A stretch of DNA of 64,000 nt from Pleurodeles waltl (Eukaryota > Chordata > Amphibia > Caudata > Salamandridae): positions 776,251,138 through 776,315,137 of the forward strand of contig NC_090438.1 in assembly GCF_031143425.1 (NCBI RefSeq), given 5' to 3'. The position numbers and the translations under genes were made by a program. Positions 33,310-45,760 of the stretch are shown here, in pieces (position 1 is the stretch's first letter; every line of letters begins with the position of its first letter). The notes under the pieces are model-generated. The model saw only the letters and a list, made by a program, of their open reading frames with translations. It made no database searches and was not told the origin of the DNA.

Positions 33310-34672
33310 CACCTAAGATGACCACCTATCAGGAGGGGGCTCTGACGTAATGTCCCTGACCTGATGTTCCCAGAGGCCTCTGCCCACCTTGGGGTGGTGA
33401 TGGACTCCCCTTTCCATTGTCCAGTTTCACGCCAGAGCAGGGACTGGCGGTCCCTGAACCGGTGCAGACTGGTTTATGCCTGGAGAGCACCAAATGTGCC
33501 CTTCAAAGCATACCAGTGGCTTGGGAGGCTATGCCTCCCAAGTCATGTAACACCTATTTGCAAAGGTAGAGGGTGTTACCCCGCCTCTCGCAAAAGAAAT
33601 CCTCAGGTCTGCCTTCCTGGGCTTGAGCTGATAAAGCAGCAGGAGGGCAGAGACCTGTCTGGAGGGTGACAGCGGCTTGGGCTGCCCGGAAAACCACAGA
33701 AAGCTGGTAGGAGCAATGCTGGAGTTCTTTAAGGAGCCCCCAGAGTGCATGGAATCATACTTCTAATACTGGCAACAGTATTGGGGTATGATTCCGACCT
33801 GTTTGATACGAAACATGCCTTGGTTCAGAGTTACCATTATGTAACTGGATATAGCTAGTGACCTATGTCCAGTACATGCGTAAAATGCTGTCTCCGCACT
33901 CACGAAGCCCATGAAAATGTAGCTGGAGATCGTGGGGCACCTCTGCTCATGCAGGGGTGCCCTCACACACAGGTACCTTCACCCTACCCTCTGGGCTTGG
34001 AAGGCCTACCTTAAGGGTGACTTACAGTGACCTGGTTCAGTGACCTGGTTCAGTGACCCGTAGTGAGAAGGGTCCATGCACCCTTTCACGCAGGCTGCAA
34101 TGTCAGGCCTGCAGATACACTTTGCACGAGCTCCCCATGGGTGGCATATTACATGCTGCAGCCTATGAAGAACCACTTGTGCCCCAATGCCCTGCATACT
34201 TGGGTACCATATACTAGGGACCTACAAGGGGGTACCAGTACGCCAAATGTGTGGTGTGTGTGGGCCAAGCAACCAGATTTAAAGGGAAAGAGCATAGTCA
34301 CTAGGGTCCTAGTTAGCAGGATCCCAGTGAACACAGTCAAAACATACTGACAACAGGCAAAAAGTGGGGTTAACCATGCCAGAAAGAGGGTACTTTCCTA
34401 CAGCTTGGTGTTGCAAAAATGCTAAATAATCACAGAAACCCAATTTTCACACATTATTTGGGTGCTACATAGCTTTAGGAGTAAAACTGTATGTCTGTAC
34501 AAATTTAGTGGCCACTCCAATAGAAAATGTGTTGCCTATAAATGACAATTTACACAATGCTTTAGTTACATTCAAAAATCGACCTAGGTCATGTCCATTA
34601 AAGGTAGGTAGGTCACAAACGTTTGTCATTTTAAAAATTGGGTTGTGGTTCTAAAATGTTTGGGAAGCCCAA

Positions 34673-34837
34673 TTCTACCACACTGAATAAGAACTTGCAT
34701 TTCTCCAACTGGAAGGAGATTTACCTTTCCTAAGTAATTGATAGTATATTTTCAAATCTTCTATTGTATTCCAAAATTGAGCCACTAAAGACCAATATAT
34801 TATCTTGATAGGCTACCACTGCACCTATATTATTGAA
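34673..34837 (-). pseudogene. Old gypsy pol: RT catalytic block remnant
   Basis: The minus frame reads GAVVAYQDNILVFSGS, where Y.DDILVF is the RT motif C, here with Gln and Asn (YQDN). Then ISFQLEKCKFLFS follows in a shifted frame. It lies between DIRS-E and the hAT copy B, which interrupt the gene on both sides. Confidence 0.75.
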
Positions 34838-35778
34838 GAACAAGTTACTTATCTTTGGTAGTGCATTATCTGGTAAGAACTATATCTAGCTTCAGATTAG
34901 TGACTCCATCAGCTGGACCCAAAAAGAGTATTGCCTTTCTACCTTGACCGCACAAAAGAGTTCTGGGTTGATGCCCAACTCTTTGTGGTATATGTGGGAG
35001 CAAAGAAATGTCGGGCAGGTCAGAAACAAACCATTTCACCCTGGGTCGTTATCTATATATAAATTTGCCATGTTCTGGCTAATAAACAGCCTTCTGAGGG
35101 CTTACGATCCCATTCCACGAAAGGAAAAGCTGCGACCACTGGGTTAGCACGTGGAGTCCTAGTCCTGGACTTTTGGGCGTACCTGCACACGTTTGCCAAA
35201 CATAAATGCCTGGACAGTCAGGTCTGCAGGGACAGGCATTTCGACCTATCAGTCCTGCAGTACTTTCTAGATTAGAAAATGTGTCCGCAGCCCACCCCCC
35301 CAGGAGGATATGGCTTGTGTATCTTTTCAAAGGTAAGGAATATGCGGCAAGAAGTTTCTATCAGATGAACAAGTTACTTACCTTTGGTAACGCATTATAT
35401 GATAGAGACTATATCTAGCTGCAGATTCCTTACACCCACTCATGCCTCCCCGCTCTGCAGACTCATTTGCTAGGGTCAGTGTGATCCCTCTTGAGGGCAC
35501 TAGATTGGACACACAATTGTCAGTTCTTTTCATGGCCCTGCGGTCCTGGCGTGGAAAGTTGTGAAAAAAGTAACTGACGTCTTTGTGCCTGGGTGGCACC
35601 TATATAAGTGACCGCGATGTCACATCTGGCACCAACGATGGGGATGACGCACATGGAACCTAATGGAGCCACCAGACGGCACGCACAGCGGTATTGCTCA
35701 AGGAAAAGTTTCCGGATCCAGTCTGATGCCTGGGAAACTCAAAGCTAAGGAATCTGCAGCTAGAATCCTCTATCAGAT
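34838..35778 (+). mobile_element. DIRS-E: short rearranged DIRS fragment in plus orientation
   Basis: Starts with a terminus (GAACAAGTTACTTATC, 34838). A recombinase C-terminal remnant on the plus strand follows at about 34945-35270: RTKEFWVDAQLFVVYVGAKK, then HSTKGKAATTGLARGV, then LHTFAKHKCLD with Lys at the catalytic Tyr. An internal complementary region (about 35320-35430) and a terminal repeat with TGACGT and TATATAA (35601-35607) complete it, ending CTCTATCAGAT at 35778. RT and gag are deleted. The left terminus has the type expected at the 3' end, so the piece is a composite. Confidence 0.65.
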
Positions 35779-36229
35779 TGAATATATTACTTACCTTTGG
35801 TATCATCTTATTTGGTGGAGACTCTCTTTAGGTTCAGAATTCTTATCATAGAATTTTCCCCAGGCGTCACACTAGATGCAGAAATTTTTAAGCAGTACTC
35901 CTGCGTGCTAGCAGTGGAGTTGTTCAGCTCTGCATCAACATCGTCAGTGTCATCCGCACCGGAAGTGACATAGTGGTGCCTACATAGGCACCACCCCAGA
36001 GCACTGACATCAGTTTCTTTTTGCAACTTTCCACACCAGGAGCACGGAGCCACGAGGAACACTGACAACTGGTATGAATTTGTAAGGCCTTTATAAGAGG
36101 GACCATTTCACTACAATCAGTTCACAGAGCAGGGAGGATCGCTAAGGAATCTGCAGTCAGAGTCTCTACCAGATAAGGCATCACCAAAGGTAAGTACAAC
36201 TTGTACATCTGATAAAGACTTCTAGATGC

Positions 36230-37270
36230 AGATCACCTACCTTAGAATAGATACCGAAGCAATATCTGTCCAGAGGTGGGTCTGCAAACAGATTAGACCA
36301 AGAAGTTCTGCTAGACCGAAAAGGCAAAATGCCCAACATGACAGACATGACTGTCCAGTCAGTAGTGTTTGGTATATGTATGTAGGGTCGCCCAGAGGGC
36401 TGCCTAACAGATTTCCAGGATAGGGACTCTGCAAGCTAACACAGTAGTCATAGCCTTAGTTTTGGTGGAGTGAGCACACAAACCCTCAGGAAGTTGCTCT
36501 TTGGCCAATGCATAGAAAATCTTTATGCAGAGCACTATCCATTGTGAGTCCGCTTCTGCACTGCCTGCCCTTTCTTAGCTCCAACATAGCCTATAAAGAG
36601 TTTATCATCCATCAAGAACTCTTAGTTTAATCAATGTACAACAAGAAAGCTATTTTTGGGTCCAGACACTGGAGTTTCTCCTGTTTGTTAAAATAATGAG
36701 ACAGAGCAAAGAAGATGGTGATGGTGGTGAGGCAAGGTGATAGTGTGGCCGACATGAAAAGGAGTTACAACCTTCAGCAGAAAGGAGGTACAAGAACCAG
36801 CTTGTCTGGGTAAAAGGTGGTATTAGGAGGGTGCACAATGTAATGGCCACTAAGAAAGATGTCTTGAGAGTTAACAAATGTAAAGGGCAGCTGCGCAGCG
36901 GCTCAAAAGGTGCACACATGAGGAAAGTGAGGACACAATTTAAGTCCCCATGGGGCATGATAAATGGCCTGGGAGGAAACAAATGTTGGAGACCTATGAG
37001 GAACCTAATCACAACAGGTGACTTGAACAAAAAAGGGTGGTCCGGAAACTGCAAAAGAGCTGAAATGGCTCATAAATAGCCATTAACTGTGCCCAGAGAG
37101 AAGCCCTTCTGGGTCACAGATAGAACAAATAGTCAAACTTGGGAAAGGAGTGCAGAGAAAAGGTTGATGTTCCTAGATGCAAACAATGACACAAATTTGT
37201 TCCAGCTGTAGGCGTACCCCTCTTAGTAGAGGGTTGCCTGGCTAATACAATAACATTTCAGACTTTAGGA
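36230..37270 (-). pseudogene. DIRS-C tyrosine recombinase, decayed
   Basis: Aligned by position with the DIRS-B recombinase. Matching DNA blocks include CAGTAGTGTTTGGT (complement of the THYC block) near 36360 and GTGGAGTGAGCACACAAACCC near 36464 (the H-x-x-R region). No frame longer than about 130 residues remains, and stops are frequent. Confidence 0.6.
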
Positions 37271-37399
37271 GGTTGAAACATGTCAACTTTCACCGCTCAA
37301 CCTCAATGCAAGAAGGCAGAGTGCACAGGTTCAGGTGCAGGACCCTCCCCTGTTGCTGTGACATAAAATCCTCCCAAAGAGACAGCCTGACAGGAAGAC

Positions 37400-39130
37400 T
37401 GATGCTCATGCACAATAGATCAGGATACCAAACTTTCTGTGCCCAATTCGAAGCAAGAATGACTTGGGCCCAGTGGTTCCAAGTCTTCTTGAGAACTCTA
37501 GGAAGAAGTGGTATTGGCGGAAAGGCATACAGGAGGCTGGAGCTCCACTGAAGACAAAAAGCATCTTTGAGCTAGAGCTCCCTTGGAAATTCCAGCACGC
37601 AAAACTGCTGACCATGCATGAACTTTGCAATGGCAAATAGATTTAATCAATGTTCTCCCCACTCTTGAAAGGGACCCTGTGCCACCTCCGGATGGAGACA
37701 CCATTTGTGATCTGCTAGGCATCGATGGCTGAATTCATCTGCCCTGTTGTTTAGAGAGCCTGCCAGGTGTTGAAGCACCAGGGAAATACTCTTATGTTCC
37801 AGCCATGTCCAGCTACGCAGGGCCTCCTGACAAACGGACAGGGGCCCGTCCATCCTAGATTTTGCAGCGCCACTTGGAAGAGGTATTGTCTGTGAATACC
37901 TGGACCAGCCTTTCCATGATCGAAGGAAGAAAGGGTTTCAATGCCAAATGGATCACGCAGAGCTCAAGCAGGTTGATTAAAAGCCTAGACTCTGCCGGAG
38001 ACCAGACTCCTCTGATCTCCTACTTTCCCAGATGGTCGCTTCAGCCCAGGAGTAACACATTTGTCACTACAGTCAACTCTGAGTGGGGAAGGAAGAGGGG
38101 TCTGTCGCTAACCCAATCGTAGTTCATCAGAAACCACTTCAGGTCTTTTGCAGTTCCCTCCGAGATCTGAACCATTTTGGAGAGATTCCTCTGAGGCTGT
38201 GCCCACTGAAACTTCAGGTCCCACTACAGAGCAATCATATGCAGGCATATGTCACAAGAAGGATGCCGGAGGTCAGGAGGTCCAACAGCCTTAGAGGCAG
38301 TCTCACTGAAATCCAGGATAGAGACTGAAACATTGGTATCATAGCCTGATTATCTTGGACTCGCTGCTCGGGAGGATAGGCCAGAAATTGAACTGTGTCC
38401 AGAACAGACTTGATGAAAGGGAGTTTTTGAGAAGGAGCCAAGTGTGACTTCAACATGTTTACAGTGAAACCCAGAAAATGCAGGAGGTCCGCTGTAGTCT
38501 GGAGGTGAGAGACAATTGCCTGGGGAGAGCTCGCCTTCAACAGCCAATTGTCGAGGTATTGAAAGACTGGAACCTCCGCAGATGTGCGTCAACCACCACC
38601 ATCACTATCATCTTGGTGAATAGCGAGGGGTGACAATAAGGCCAAAAGAAAGCACATCAAACAAAGTGCTCCTGGCACCCTGTGAACCACTGGTAACATC
38701 TGTAGGTAGCCAGGATAAGGATATGGAAGTATGCGCCCTGCCAAGTCCAACGCTACCATCCAATCCCCTGGGTCCAGAACAGACATGACTTGAGCGAATG
38801 TGAAAATTTTGAACTTCTCCTTTTTCAGGAAGAAGTTGAGAAGGCACAGGTCTTTCTTGGGCACCAGAATGTGTCAGGAATAGCAAACACAACCTACTTC
38901 TAATGCCAGCACACTCTCGATATCGCGCTTGGACATGAGAGCAAACACATCTTGAAGGAGTAAGGAGAGATTATCCTCCATCAGCTGGTTGTAAGTGGGT
39001 GGCATAGGTGGAGGGGTGTCCAGAAAGGGGAAGGAGTAGCCCCTTTTGACTATATGTAGAACCCATCTGTTGCATGTTACCAGCTGCCAGTGGTACAGGT
39101 GATAGCATATCCTGCTCCCTACTGTGTGCC
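37400..39130 (-). pseudogene. DIRS-C reverse transcriptase and RNase H, broken
   Basis: The RT N-terminal block is WVLHIVKRGYSFPFLDTPPP (near 39020). Motif A region reads SVLDPGDWMVALDLAG (near 38770). Motif C reads YLDN near 38555 where YIDD is expected, so a catalytic Asp is replaced. The RNase H end reads LNNRADEFSHRCLADHKW (37647-37853). The pieces lie in different frames. Confidence 0.75.
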
Positions 39131-39399
39131 TGTGGTGGTATAAAGGCATACTAAAGGAGTTTGGGGGCAGCAGCTGCCTTGGGAGTGGCGGGCTGGCCTG
39201 ACCTCTGGCTAGCTGTCCCATGTGGTCTGTGAGAACGCCATCCTTGGCCCTGAAAAGGCTGGGTCACTGTGAGCCTTAGTGACTGGGAATGAATGAATGC
39301 TTTTAGAAGTCCCTTCAATAGCCATGAAAAGTGCGGAAGGTGGACTGGGATTATCTAGGAGCCATGGAAAGGCCCAAGGACCTGACTGTAGCTCTTGAA

Positions 39400-40940
39400 G
39401 CACTTCAGCGACGACTCCACCTCCTCACCAAAAAGGCGAAAACCCATCAAAGGGCATGTCCATGAGTAAAGCCTAGACATCCCCTGAAAAGCCTATTGTG
39501 CTCTGCCCGGAGCGGTGCCTCAAAAAAATCGCTCTGCCTGGTGAGTTGGTTGTGTCAAGTACACATCGAATGGTGAACTTTTCCGCATCTCTCCTGCCGT
39601 CAATAGTTGGAGAGCATATGGCTCAGGCCTCCTCCGAGACCATAGGCATCACTTGTGCAACCAAAACCACACAATGTGCTGATATTGGCTCAATAGGCAC
39701 ACTGTGTTCTCTGACCGCAGTGCTAAGCTGGTGGAAGAGAACATTCTCTTTCTGAAGGTATCCAGCCTCTTGGATTTCCTATCCGGTGGAACGGTAGGGA
39801 ATAAGCCCCAGTTGATCATGGAAGTGGAGGCTTGGACCACCAATTTCTCCAGGGTAGTGTGCTGAGTGAGAAAAAGTGGGTCTCCAAGAGCGGTACAATG
39901 GTGGTGGGCAATTGCCCTGTGCACAGGAGCCCCTATGTAGGATATCTGTAAGGGATTTGTTAAAAGTGAGTAAGGGTTTGGAGGGGGAACTTCCGGCTGA
40001 AGAACCTAAGACAAGATGGTCATCTTGCATCTTGATTGCCACTGAGGGCAGCTGATGGTCCAGCACCTCATTCGCTCTCCGCACCACTGCTGCAAAAGAG
40101 GCACCCTCCTCCGTATCCACGGTAGGAGGAGAGACCAGGTCAGCGTCTGGTGGGGTGTACAAACCACTGGCATCAACCAGATCCTTGTACTAGTTGTCGT
40201 CTGTATCATCTGGGGCACACTGGTAACCATAGAGGTCCTCTGACCTCTCCTAATCAACACTCTCTCCAAGCCTGTCAAATAAAAAAAGGCACTAGCTCTG
40301 ACTCGGGAAGCATAGTCCCAGCTGGCGCCCAAGTCGGTGTTGGTCGACATTGATCTGACTCTGTATCGTTGCCAGGTATAACGATGGGGCCTGGGCTGCC
40401 ATGTCATGCCATGTCTGGAGCTACATCACTGGAGCAGGGTGCAGGGGAAAGTCACTGTTTCGCAGTCTGTGTCGCTCCGGATCCACCACCAGATCCAAGG
40501 AGTCAGACTCATGCCAAGGGTGAACCTGCCAGGCAAGATTCAGTGGGGGGTCTCTTCCATACCCTTGGGGCCCAAGGGCACTCCATAGGGGCTGGACCTC
40601 CCAAAATTGAGGTGCATAGCCTCATAAAGCTACTTGAGTTGGGCGGGGATTGCTTCAGCTCTAGGAAACACACAGGCTCCACCGCAGAGTGAGGCCTGGA
40701 GTCCCGACACTACTGTACCAGGTCTTGGACTGACGTGGAGAAGTCGTTTCTTCTTCTTAGACATATCTGATGATTGAGATTGGGACAACGACCATCTGGA
40801 GCAGCTCTGCAGGCAATCCTGGGACCCTTCTCCACGACAGGGATCAAGAACCTCATGGAGTCGACAGATGTTAGATAACGAAGAGCTTGAGTGACCGTCC
40901 CCTCAGTGCCTTCAAATTCATGGCACAGCAATCCTCACAT
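39400..40940 (-). pseudogene. DIRS-C gag-like region
   Basis: A frame at 39779-40162 carries VSPPTVDTEEGASFAAVVRR, the block shared with DIRS-B. The DNA from 39700 to 39800 matches DIRS-A position 1 onward. Broken by several shifts. Confidence 0.62.
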
Positions 40941-41380
40941 GTTTTGGGAGTAGTGGTTCCACTCCAGACACCAAAGACAAACCAAATGTGGGTCTGTCAC
41001 AGACATCTGCTTGTGACAGGCACAACATGGTTTGAATCAGGTTGGCTTCTTGGGAGACATCCCTAGCACCAGGAGATGGAGGAGATGGAAACCACAAAAA
41101 GGCCTAGACAAAAGTTGAGAGAAAAAAGGCAGTCAGAAAAGACTGGGGGTAGTTGTCGCTGGACCTGTTATGACTGGAGCAGAAAAAAAGAACTAACATC
41201 AGCACATTTGGTTGTCGTCTATATAGCCACTCTGTATGTCACTTCTGGCCCCGCCGGTGTGGCGCTGAATGGAGCTACATACTGGTGCGAAGGGCTAATG
41301 CTTAAAAATATCCAGATCCAGTCTGATGCCTGGGAAAACTTCTAAGGTAAGGAATCTGTAGCTAGATGTCTCTAGCAGAT

Positions 41381-42529
41381 AAATTCTACATCACCTCTGG
41401 AAAAAAGAGGTGGCAGAAGCCAAACCAAACAGCTTTTTGGTAGACGATAAGCCTCTTATAGTGTAAGGAACACTGTAATATCTATTGAACTGGGTATCCG
41501 TTCTATCTGGTGTTATGCTAATTTCAGATCGAATATGTTCAAATGTTTTGCTTCTAGAATAGCAGAAACTCCTGAATAGATGAAAGTGGACGACAATCTA
41601 CAACAACCTTTTTGTTCAGAGAAACAAAAATCGGCACACAATCTGCAACTGGCTATCGTCTTGTACACCAGAACAGTTGTCACACCAATTCGGATAAGTT
41701 AACAGGCTCAATAAGACCTTTATCATATAACTGTATGATCAGCTTTGTTAAACCTTTGTGAGCACTAATCAGTACATTTCTTAACGTATGTTTTTGTAGA
41801 ATATGGTGTCTGGACTTCTTTACCTAGCTCATTTGGAAATCCCAATTTGTTTGTAACATTATTTAAAGTCTTTTCATAAACTGCCATATAATATACAATA
41901 AACTGGTAAAAAAACACCAAACATAAATTAGTTCCTTCACACTAGAGTTGAGTGGATTCCCCATATATCTTTGATGATGCCTTTGCAAAATGTGGAGAGT
42001 CTGTCATTACTACATATTCCTTCCCCATGATTCCTCTTCCCTGAAATGGAAATAAAGGTACCAGGTATCCAATCAAATCTATTTTATTCTCACTAAACCC
42101 AAACACTGTGATGTCACCTGGTTCCAAATTCTGTTGCTTCCAATTTTGGTTAAACAAATTGTCAGATATTGGGGTGAACAGAGAGCCCAAGCCTGCCATA
42201 ACTACCACTATCACCCAACCAATTTCCAAACTACAATTTGGTGAAGGGGACAACTCTTCAATTCCTAATAAAAGTTGCTATTCACCTTGATTTCCACTCG
42301 AATTATGGATTTGTTTACTCTCACTAACTTACACATATACTTATGTTTCCATTAAACAGTTCACAGGACTTGGTATCATTACTACACACACGCATTCAAA
42401 TTTCCAGTAAACACACCACTATCTTCTGTCTTGTCTTCGTCTTGAATTAAAGTTTTCCACTCGGAGTTATTTTGTTGACAGCTGCAGCCACCTCTAACTT
42501 CAAACCTCTGTCCACATTAAGCACCTTAA
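41381..42529 (-). pseudogene. Old gypsy pol: protease to RT N-terminal half
   Basis: A minus frame (41942-42253) carries LFTPISDNLFNQNW and DITVFGFSENKIDLIGYLVP, then FPFQGRGIMGKEYVV, the protease and linker of a vertebrate gypsy pol. Downstream (about 41400-41560) come EAKHLNIFDLKLA (RT motif A) and LFGLASATSFFQR (motif B). Many stops. The gene continues at 34673-34837 after DIRS-C and DIRS-E. The part next to 42529 should be the gag/protease join but is poorly readable. Confidence 0.78.
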
Positions 42530-43073
42530 GAAAATGTCACTTACTTTCAGTAGCACCTTTTCTGGTAGAGGCTCTATCTAATCACAGATTTCGGACCTTG
42601 TGAACATCTCTAGGTGCCACACTAGATCTGGAGAATTTTCCATTGCAAGTCCTTTGCACATAGATAGGTGGTGTAGTGTTGCTCTGCATCAGATCTGTCC
42701 CACCCCTGATGTGACACCGCGGCCACTATTTCTGTGCCACCTCCGAGTGCTGATGTCAATTTCTTCCTGATCTCTGTCTGCTACATAGGACCAATAGCCC
42801 ACAGAACCAGAGTACAACAGTGTGCAGATATCTATACTGGGGAGCTTATTAATGAACCATATGAGTTCAATCCACACAATGGAGGGAAAGGGTGGCTCAG
42901 CGAGGAATCTGCAATTAGATGAAGTCTCTACTGCAAAAGGCACTACCAAAAGTATGTAACGTTCTTCTAAAAGAGACTTCTAACTGAAGATTCCTCACCT
43001 TGTAATAAATATCAAAGCAGTACTTTCACCAGCTGGCGGATTTGTGGAAAGACTCAGACCAGTCTATCTAAGT

Positions 43074-43249
43074 CATCTAAGTCTATATGGCCCTCAGATA
43101 GGCCTAGTGTGTATTTTTAATGTTTTTGCTCACTTACTAGCTTAGCCAGCTATCCCCATATATAGGAGGGATCCTAGGCCTTGATGAATGCCCCAGACCA
43201 TTTTGGCTATAGGAGAGGGCAGAATATGTTGGCCATATAGACTTAGATG
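43074..43249. repeat. 176-bp MITE-like unit with perfect 19-bp inverted ends
   Basis: CATCTAAGTCTATATGGCC at 43074-43092 and its exact complement at 43231-43249. It lies in DIRS-D in a part (to about 43740) without DIRS homology. I find no target duplication. Confidence 0.6.
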
Positions 43250-43744
43250 TCACCTTGAACCATTATATCCAAGAGTGTCCTAATTGTTTTTAACCTTACC
43301 AACAAACACCGTCATTAAAGGGCTAGGCTACACCAGTGATGTTTTAGGTAATTTTAGCTTATATTCTCACTCAACTGTATCCCTGCTTTATCCAGAAAGA
43401 TTATTTTCAGCATTCCCTCAGAGTTCTTTTAACGACGAGGTTGAGTCCACCCAGGTGGTATTATCCTACCTGGGTGGGGATAGGTGGTCAAATGATGAAG
43501 CATGACACTATAATGTGTGTGAGACCACCTATTCCATAAGGGGAACACCCCCATCCTCTATAGAGCACTCAGCCACCATCACCACACGCCGATAACTAGA
43601 AAACCACGTTTGTGATCTGGTGACTAGTTGAACGGGACAGATTAACCTGTTCACAAAATTCCCCATACGCGTTGTGTTATTTATTGTTGTGTCAGGAAGA
43701 CAGTATGGGGAAGAGACACTCCCAGATCTCTCTTTTTGTGTAAT
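43250..43744. other. Unassigned insert in DIRS-D
   Basis: No match to the other DIRS copies and no ORF. It has a hairpin, CCACCCAGGTGG...CCTACCTGGGTGG, near 43448-43480. The source is unknown. Confidence 0.4.
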
Positions 43745-44936
43745 ACATGGCTACAGGATGGACAATGCCTGGAGCTCACTCACACTCAAAGCCAAGGTGA
43801 TTACATTTGGAAGCATTGTTTTTATGATTAGCAGGGTAGCTGTGCACTGGTTCAAAGGGAGTGCACATTAAGTAGGCAAGGACCAAATTATGGTGCCACT
43901 GCGCATTACAAAAAATTGTCGGGAACACGTGGATTGGTTTGTTTAAATAAAAACACCACAACAGGTGATTTGAAAAGGGATACCTGATTGGGTAACCGTA
44001 GAAAGGCTGAAGCACCAAAAGTAAACCTTAACTATGACCACACCAAGGCGTTGCTGGGCGAGAGAGAGAGAGAGAGAGACAAAACAATAAAATGTCAGAC
44101 AACTTTGCTTGTAAAAGATGAATGCCAATTGAGGCACCACAATCTCATTGCGTCCAGAGCTACTAGGAGGACCTGGGCCCGGTCCTTTATGATCTTTTTC
44201 AGTACTCTGTGCAGGAGAAATAGGGGCAGAAAAGTGTACAGGAGCCCGAGCCCCAGTCCAGTCAAAAGGCATCTCAGATGGAGAATCTTCTTGGGAACTC
44301 CAATGTGCAAAAGCTTGGAAACTGAGCATTTTCTGCCACGGTTAACAGATCGAGCATGGTTAATCCCTATTGTTAGAACATGTCCTGTGCCACCTCTGAG
44401 TGTAAAGTCCATTTGTGATCTGCCAAGCAAAGTCAGCCGAGTTTGTCCGCTGTTTTGTTTAAAGGTCCTGCCAGGTATTGGGTGGAGGGATATACCCTGA
44501 GTGTTCAGTCATTTCAATACACTTAGAGCCTCTTGGCACAGGGCCCAGGAGCACACACCGCTGTGTTTGTTCCACTACCACATGGTGGTTGTGTGTCTGT
44601 GAGAACCTTTACCCATTCCCCTGTGATGGTCAGAAGTAATGCTTTCAGTGGCAAGTGAATCACCAGTAACTCCAACAAGCTGATGTGGAGCAGGGACTCA
44701 GCTGAAGGTCAGAGTCCTCTGAATTCCATCTCTCCCAGTAAAAATGCATTTGTCACTACCGTTAGCTCTGGGTGGGGTAGTGAGAGGGGTCTGCTGCCGG
44801 TCCAAATGATGTGGAGCAGCCAACACTGTAGAACTCTTTTAATCTCCTTGGGCACCTGTAGGGGATATGATAAGATCCTTTGGTGCGATCCACAAGCAGG
44901 GTGAAAGAAGCCAAGAAGCTTCAGAGCCACTCTCAA
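43745..44936 (-). pseudogene. DIRS-D recombinase N-terminal part and RNase H, decayed
   Basis: DNA blocks match DIRS-C across this span, for instance TTGTGATCTGCCAAGCA (44411), the complement of the RNase H end, and CATTTGTCACTACCGTTAGCTC near 44750. A (GA)n run is at 44059-44079. There is no long frame. Confidence 0.5.
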
Positions 44937-45173
44937 TCTAACTCAGGTCAAAGGTTGAAACATCAGGATCATAGCCTGAATGGCCTGGACTCATTGAGGC
45001 AGAGGGAGTGCTTAAAAGACCACCATATCCAGGATGGTGCAGATGAAGGGGAACTGTTGGGAAAAAGTCAGGTGTGACTTCGGAAAATTAACGGAAAAGC
45101 CCAGTGATGTTAACAGGTAGGCTGTCGTCTGAAAGTGGTTTATGACCGTTTGAGAGGTGCCTGCCTTCAGTAG

Positions 45174-45760
45174 CTAGTCATCGACGTATGGAAAGACTAA
45201 TATTCCAAACCTCCGTAGATGGGCCGTAACCACCACCATCTTCTTCATGAACACCCAAGGTGCACTGGTAAAGCTAACGGAGAGCATGGAGAACTGAAAG
45301 TACTTGTAGCCTACCTCAAACCACTGGTAACATCTGTGGGACTGCAGGACAGGTATGTCAAAACAGGTGATCGACAAATCCAATAACACTATCCAGTCTC
45401 CTGGATCGAGGGCAAACAGAACTTGGGCTAGGGTGAGCATTCTGAACTTGTACTTCTGATAGAAGAAGTTCAGTGGGCAAAGATCTAGGATCAGAGCAGA
45501 AGCCACCATCCTTCTTCTGCACCAAGAAATAATGGGAGTAACAGCCAGTCACAACCTCTAATTCTGAAACCCTCTGTATGACTCCCTTGGCCAAGAGAGT
45601 TTGAACTTTACCTCGGAGTATGGACAGGTGATCCTCCGGGAGGTGCTGTGGTGTGGGTGGCATATCAAGGGGGTGAGCCAAAAAAGGGAGGGAGTAACCA
45701 TGTTCAGCAATTTGGAACAACCAATAGTGGGATGTCATGCTCCTCACCCAGGACGATAGA
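45174..45760 (-). pseudogene. DIRS-D reverse transcriptase
   Basis: Minus frames: QIAEHGYSLPFLAHPLDMPP (RT N-terminal block, near 45690), LTLAQVLFALDPGDWIVLLD (motif A region) and LSVSFTSAPWVFMKKMV (motif B), then ILVFPYVDD (motif C intact), followed at once by TAG. The two halves are in different frames. Confidence 0.78.

Larger units (their letters stand above)
31363..34402 (-). mobile_element. Solo LTR of the Gmr1-like group, minus strand, split by an insert
   Basis: On the minus strand it begins TGTAGGAAAGTACC (34402) and ends near TGTATGAAACTG (31363, the complement of the CA end). It shares CACCGGTTCAGG and the palindromic poly(A) signal with the other LTRs. Flanks are GCTTA (31358-31362) and GCTTG (34403-34407), a 5-bp duplication with one change. 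Without the 799-bp insert and its repeat it is about 2.2 kb, shorter than the 2,996-bp LTRs, so it carries deletions or belongs to another subfamily. Confidence 0.78.
30921..34672 (-). mobile_element. hAT-like MITE, copy B, split by a solo LTR
   Basis: Ends: CAGCGTTTCCCAAAC (30921) and GTTTGGGAAGCCCAA (to 34672). Target duplication CTCTACCA (30913-30920) and TTCTACCA (34673-34680), 7 of 8 bases equal. The MITE itself is about 0.7 kb (30921-31362 and 34403-34672) and matches copy A in reverse. It has no transposase. It sits in the gypsy RT gene, and joining the flanks over one duplication restores the frame FLFSVVEY. Confidence 0.75.
35780..41380 (-). mobile_element. DIRS-C: near full-length, decayed DIRS element
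   Basis: The left end GAATATATTACTTACC directly abuts DIRS-E. The internal complementary region is at about 36148-36245 (AAAGGTAAGTACAACTTGT). The right end is CTCTAGCAGAT at 41380. Order on minus: gag, RT, RNase H, recombinase. It is homologous throughout to DIRS-B. It lies inside the old gypsy RT gene, together with DIRS-E. Confidence 0.85.
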
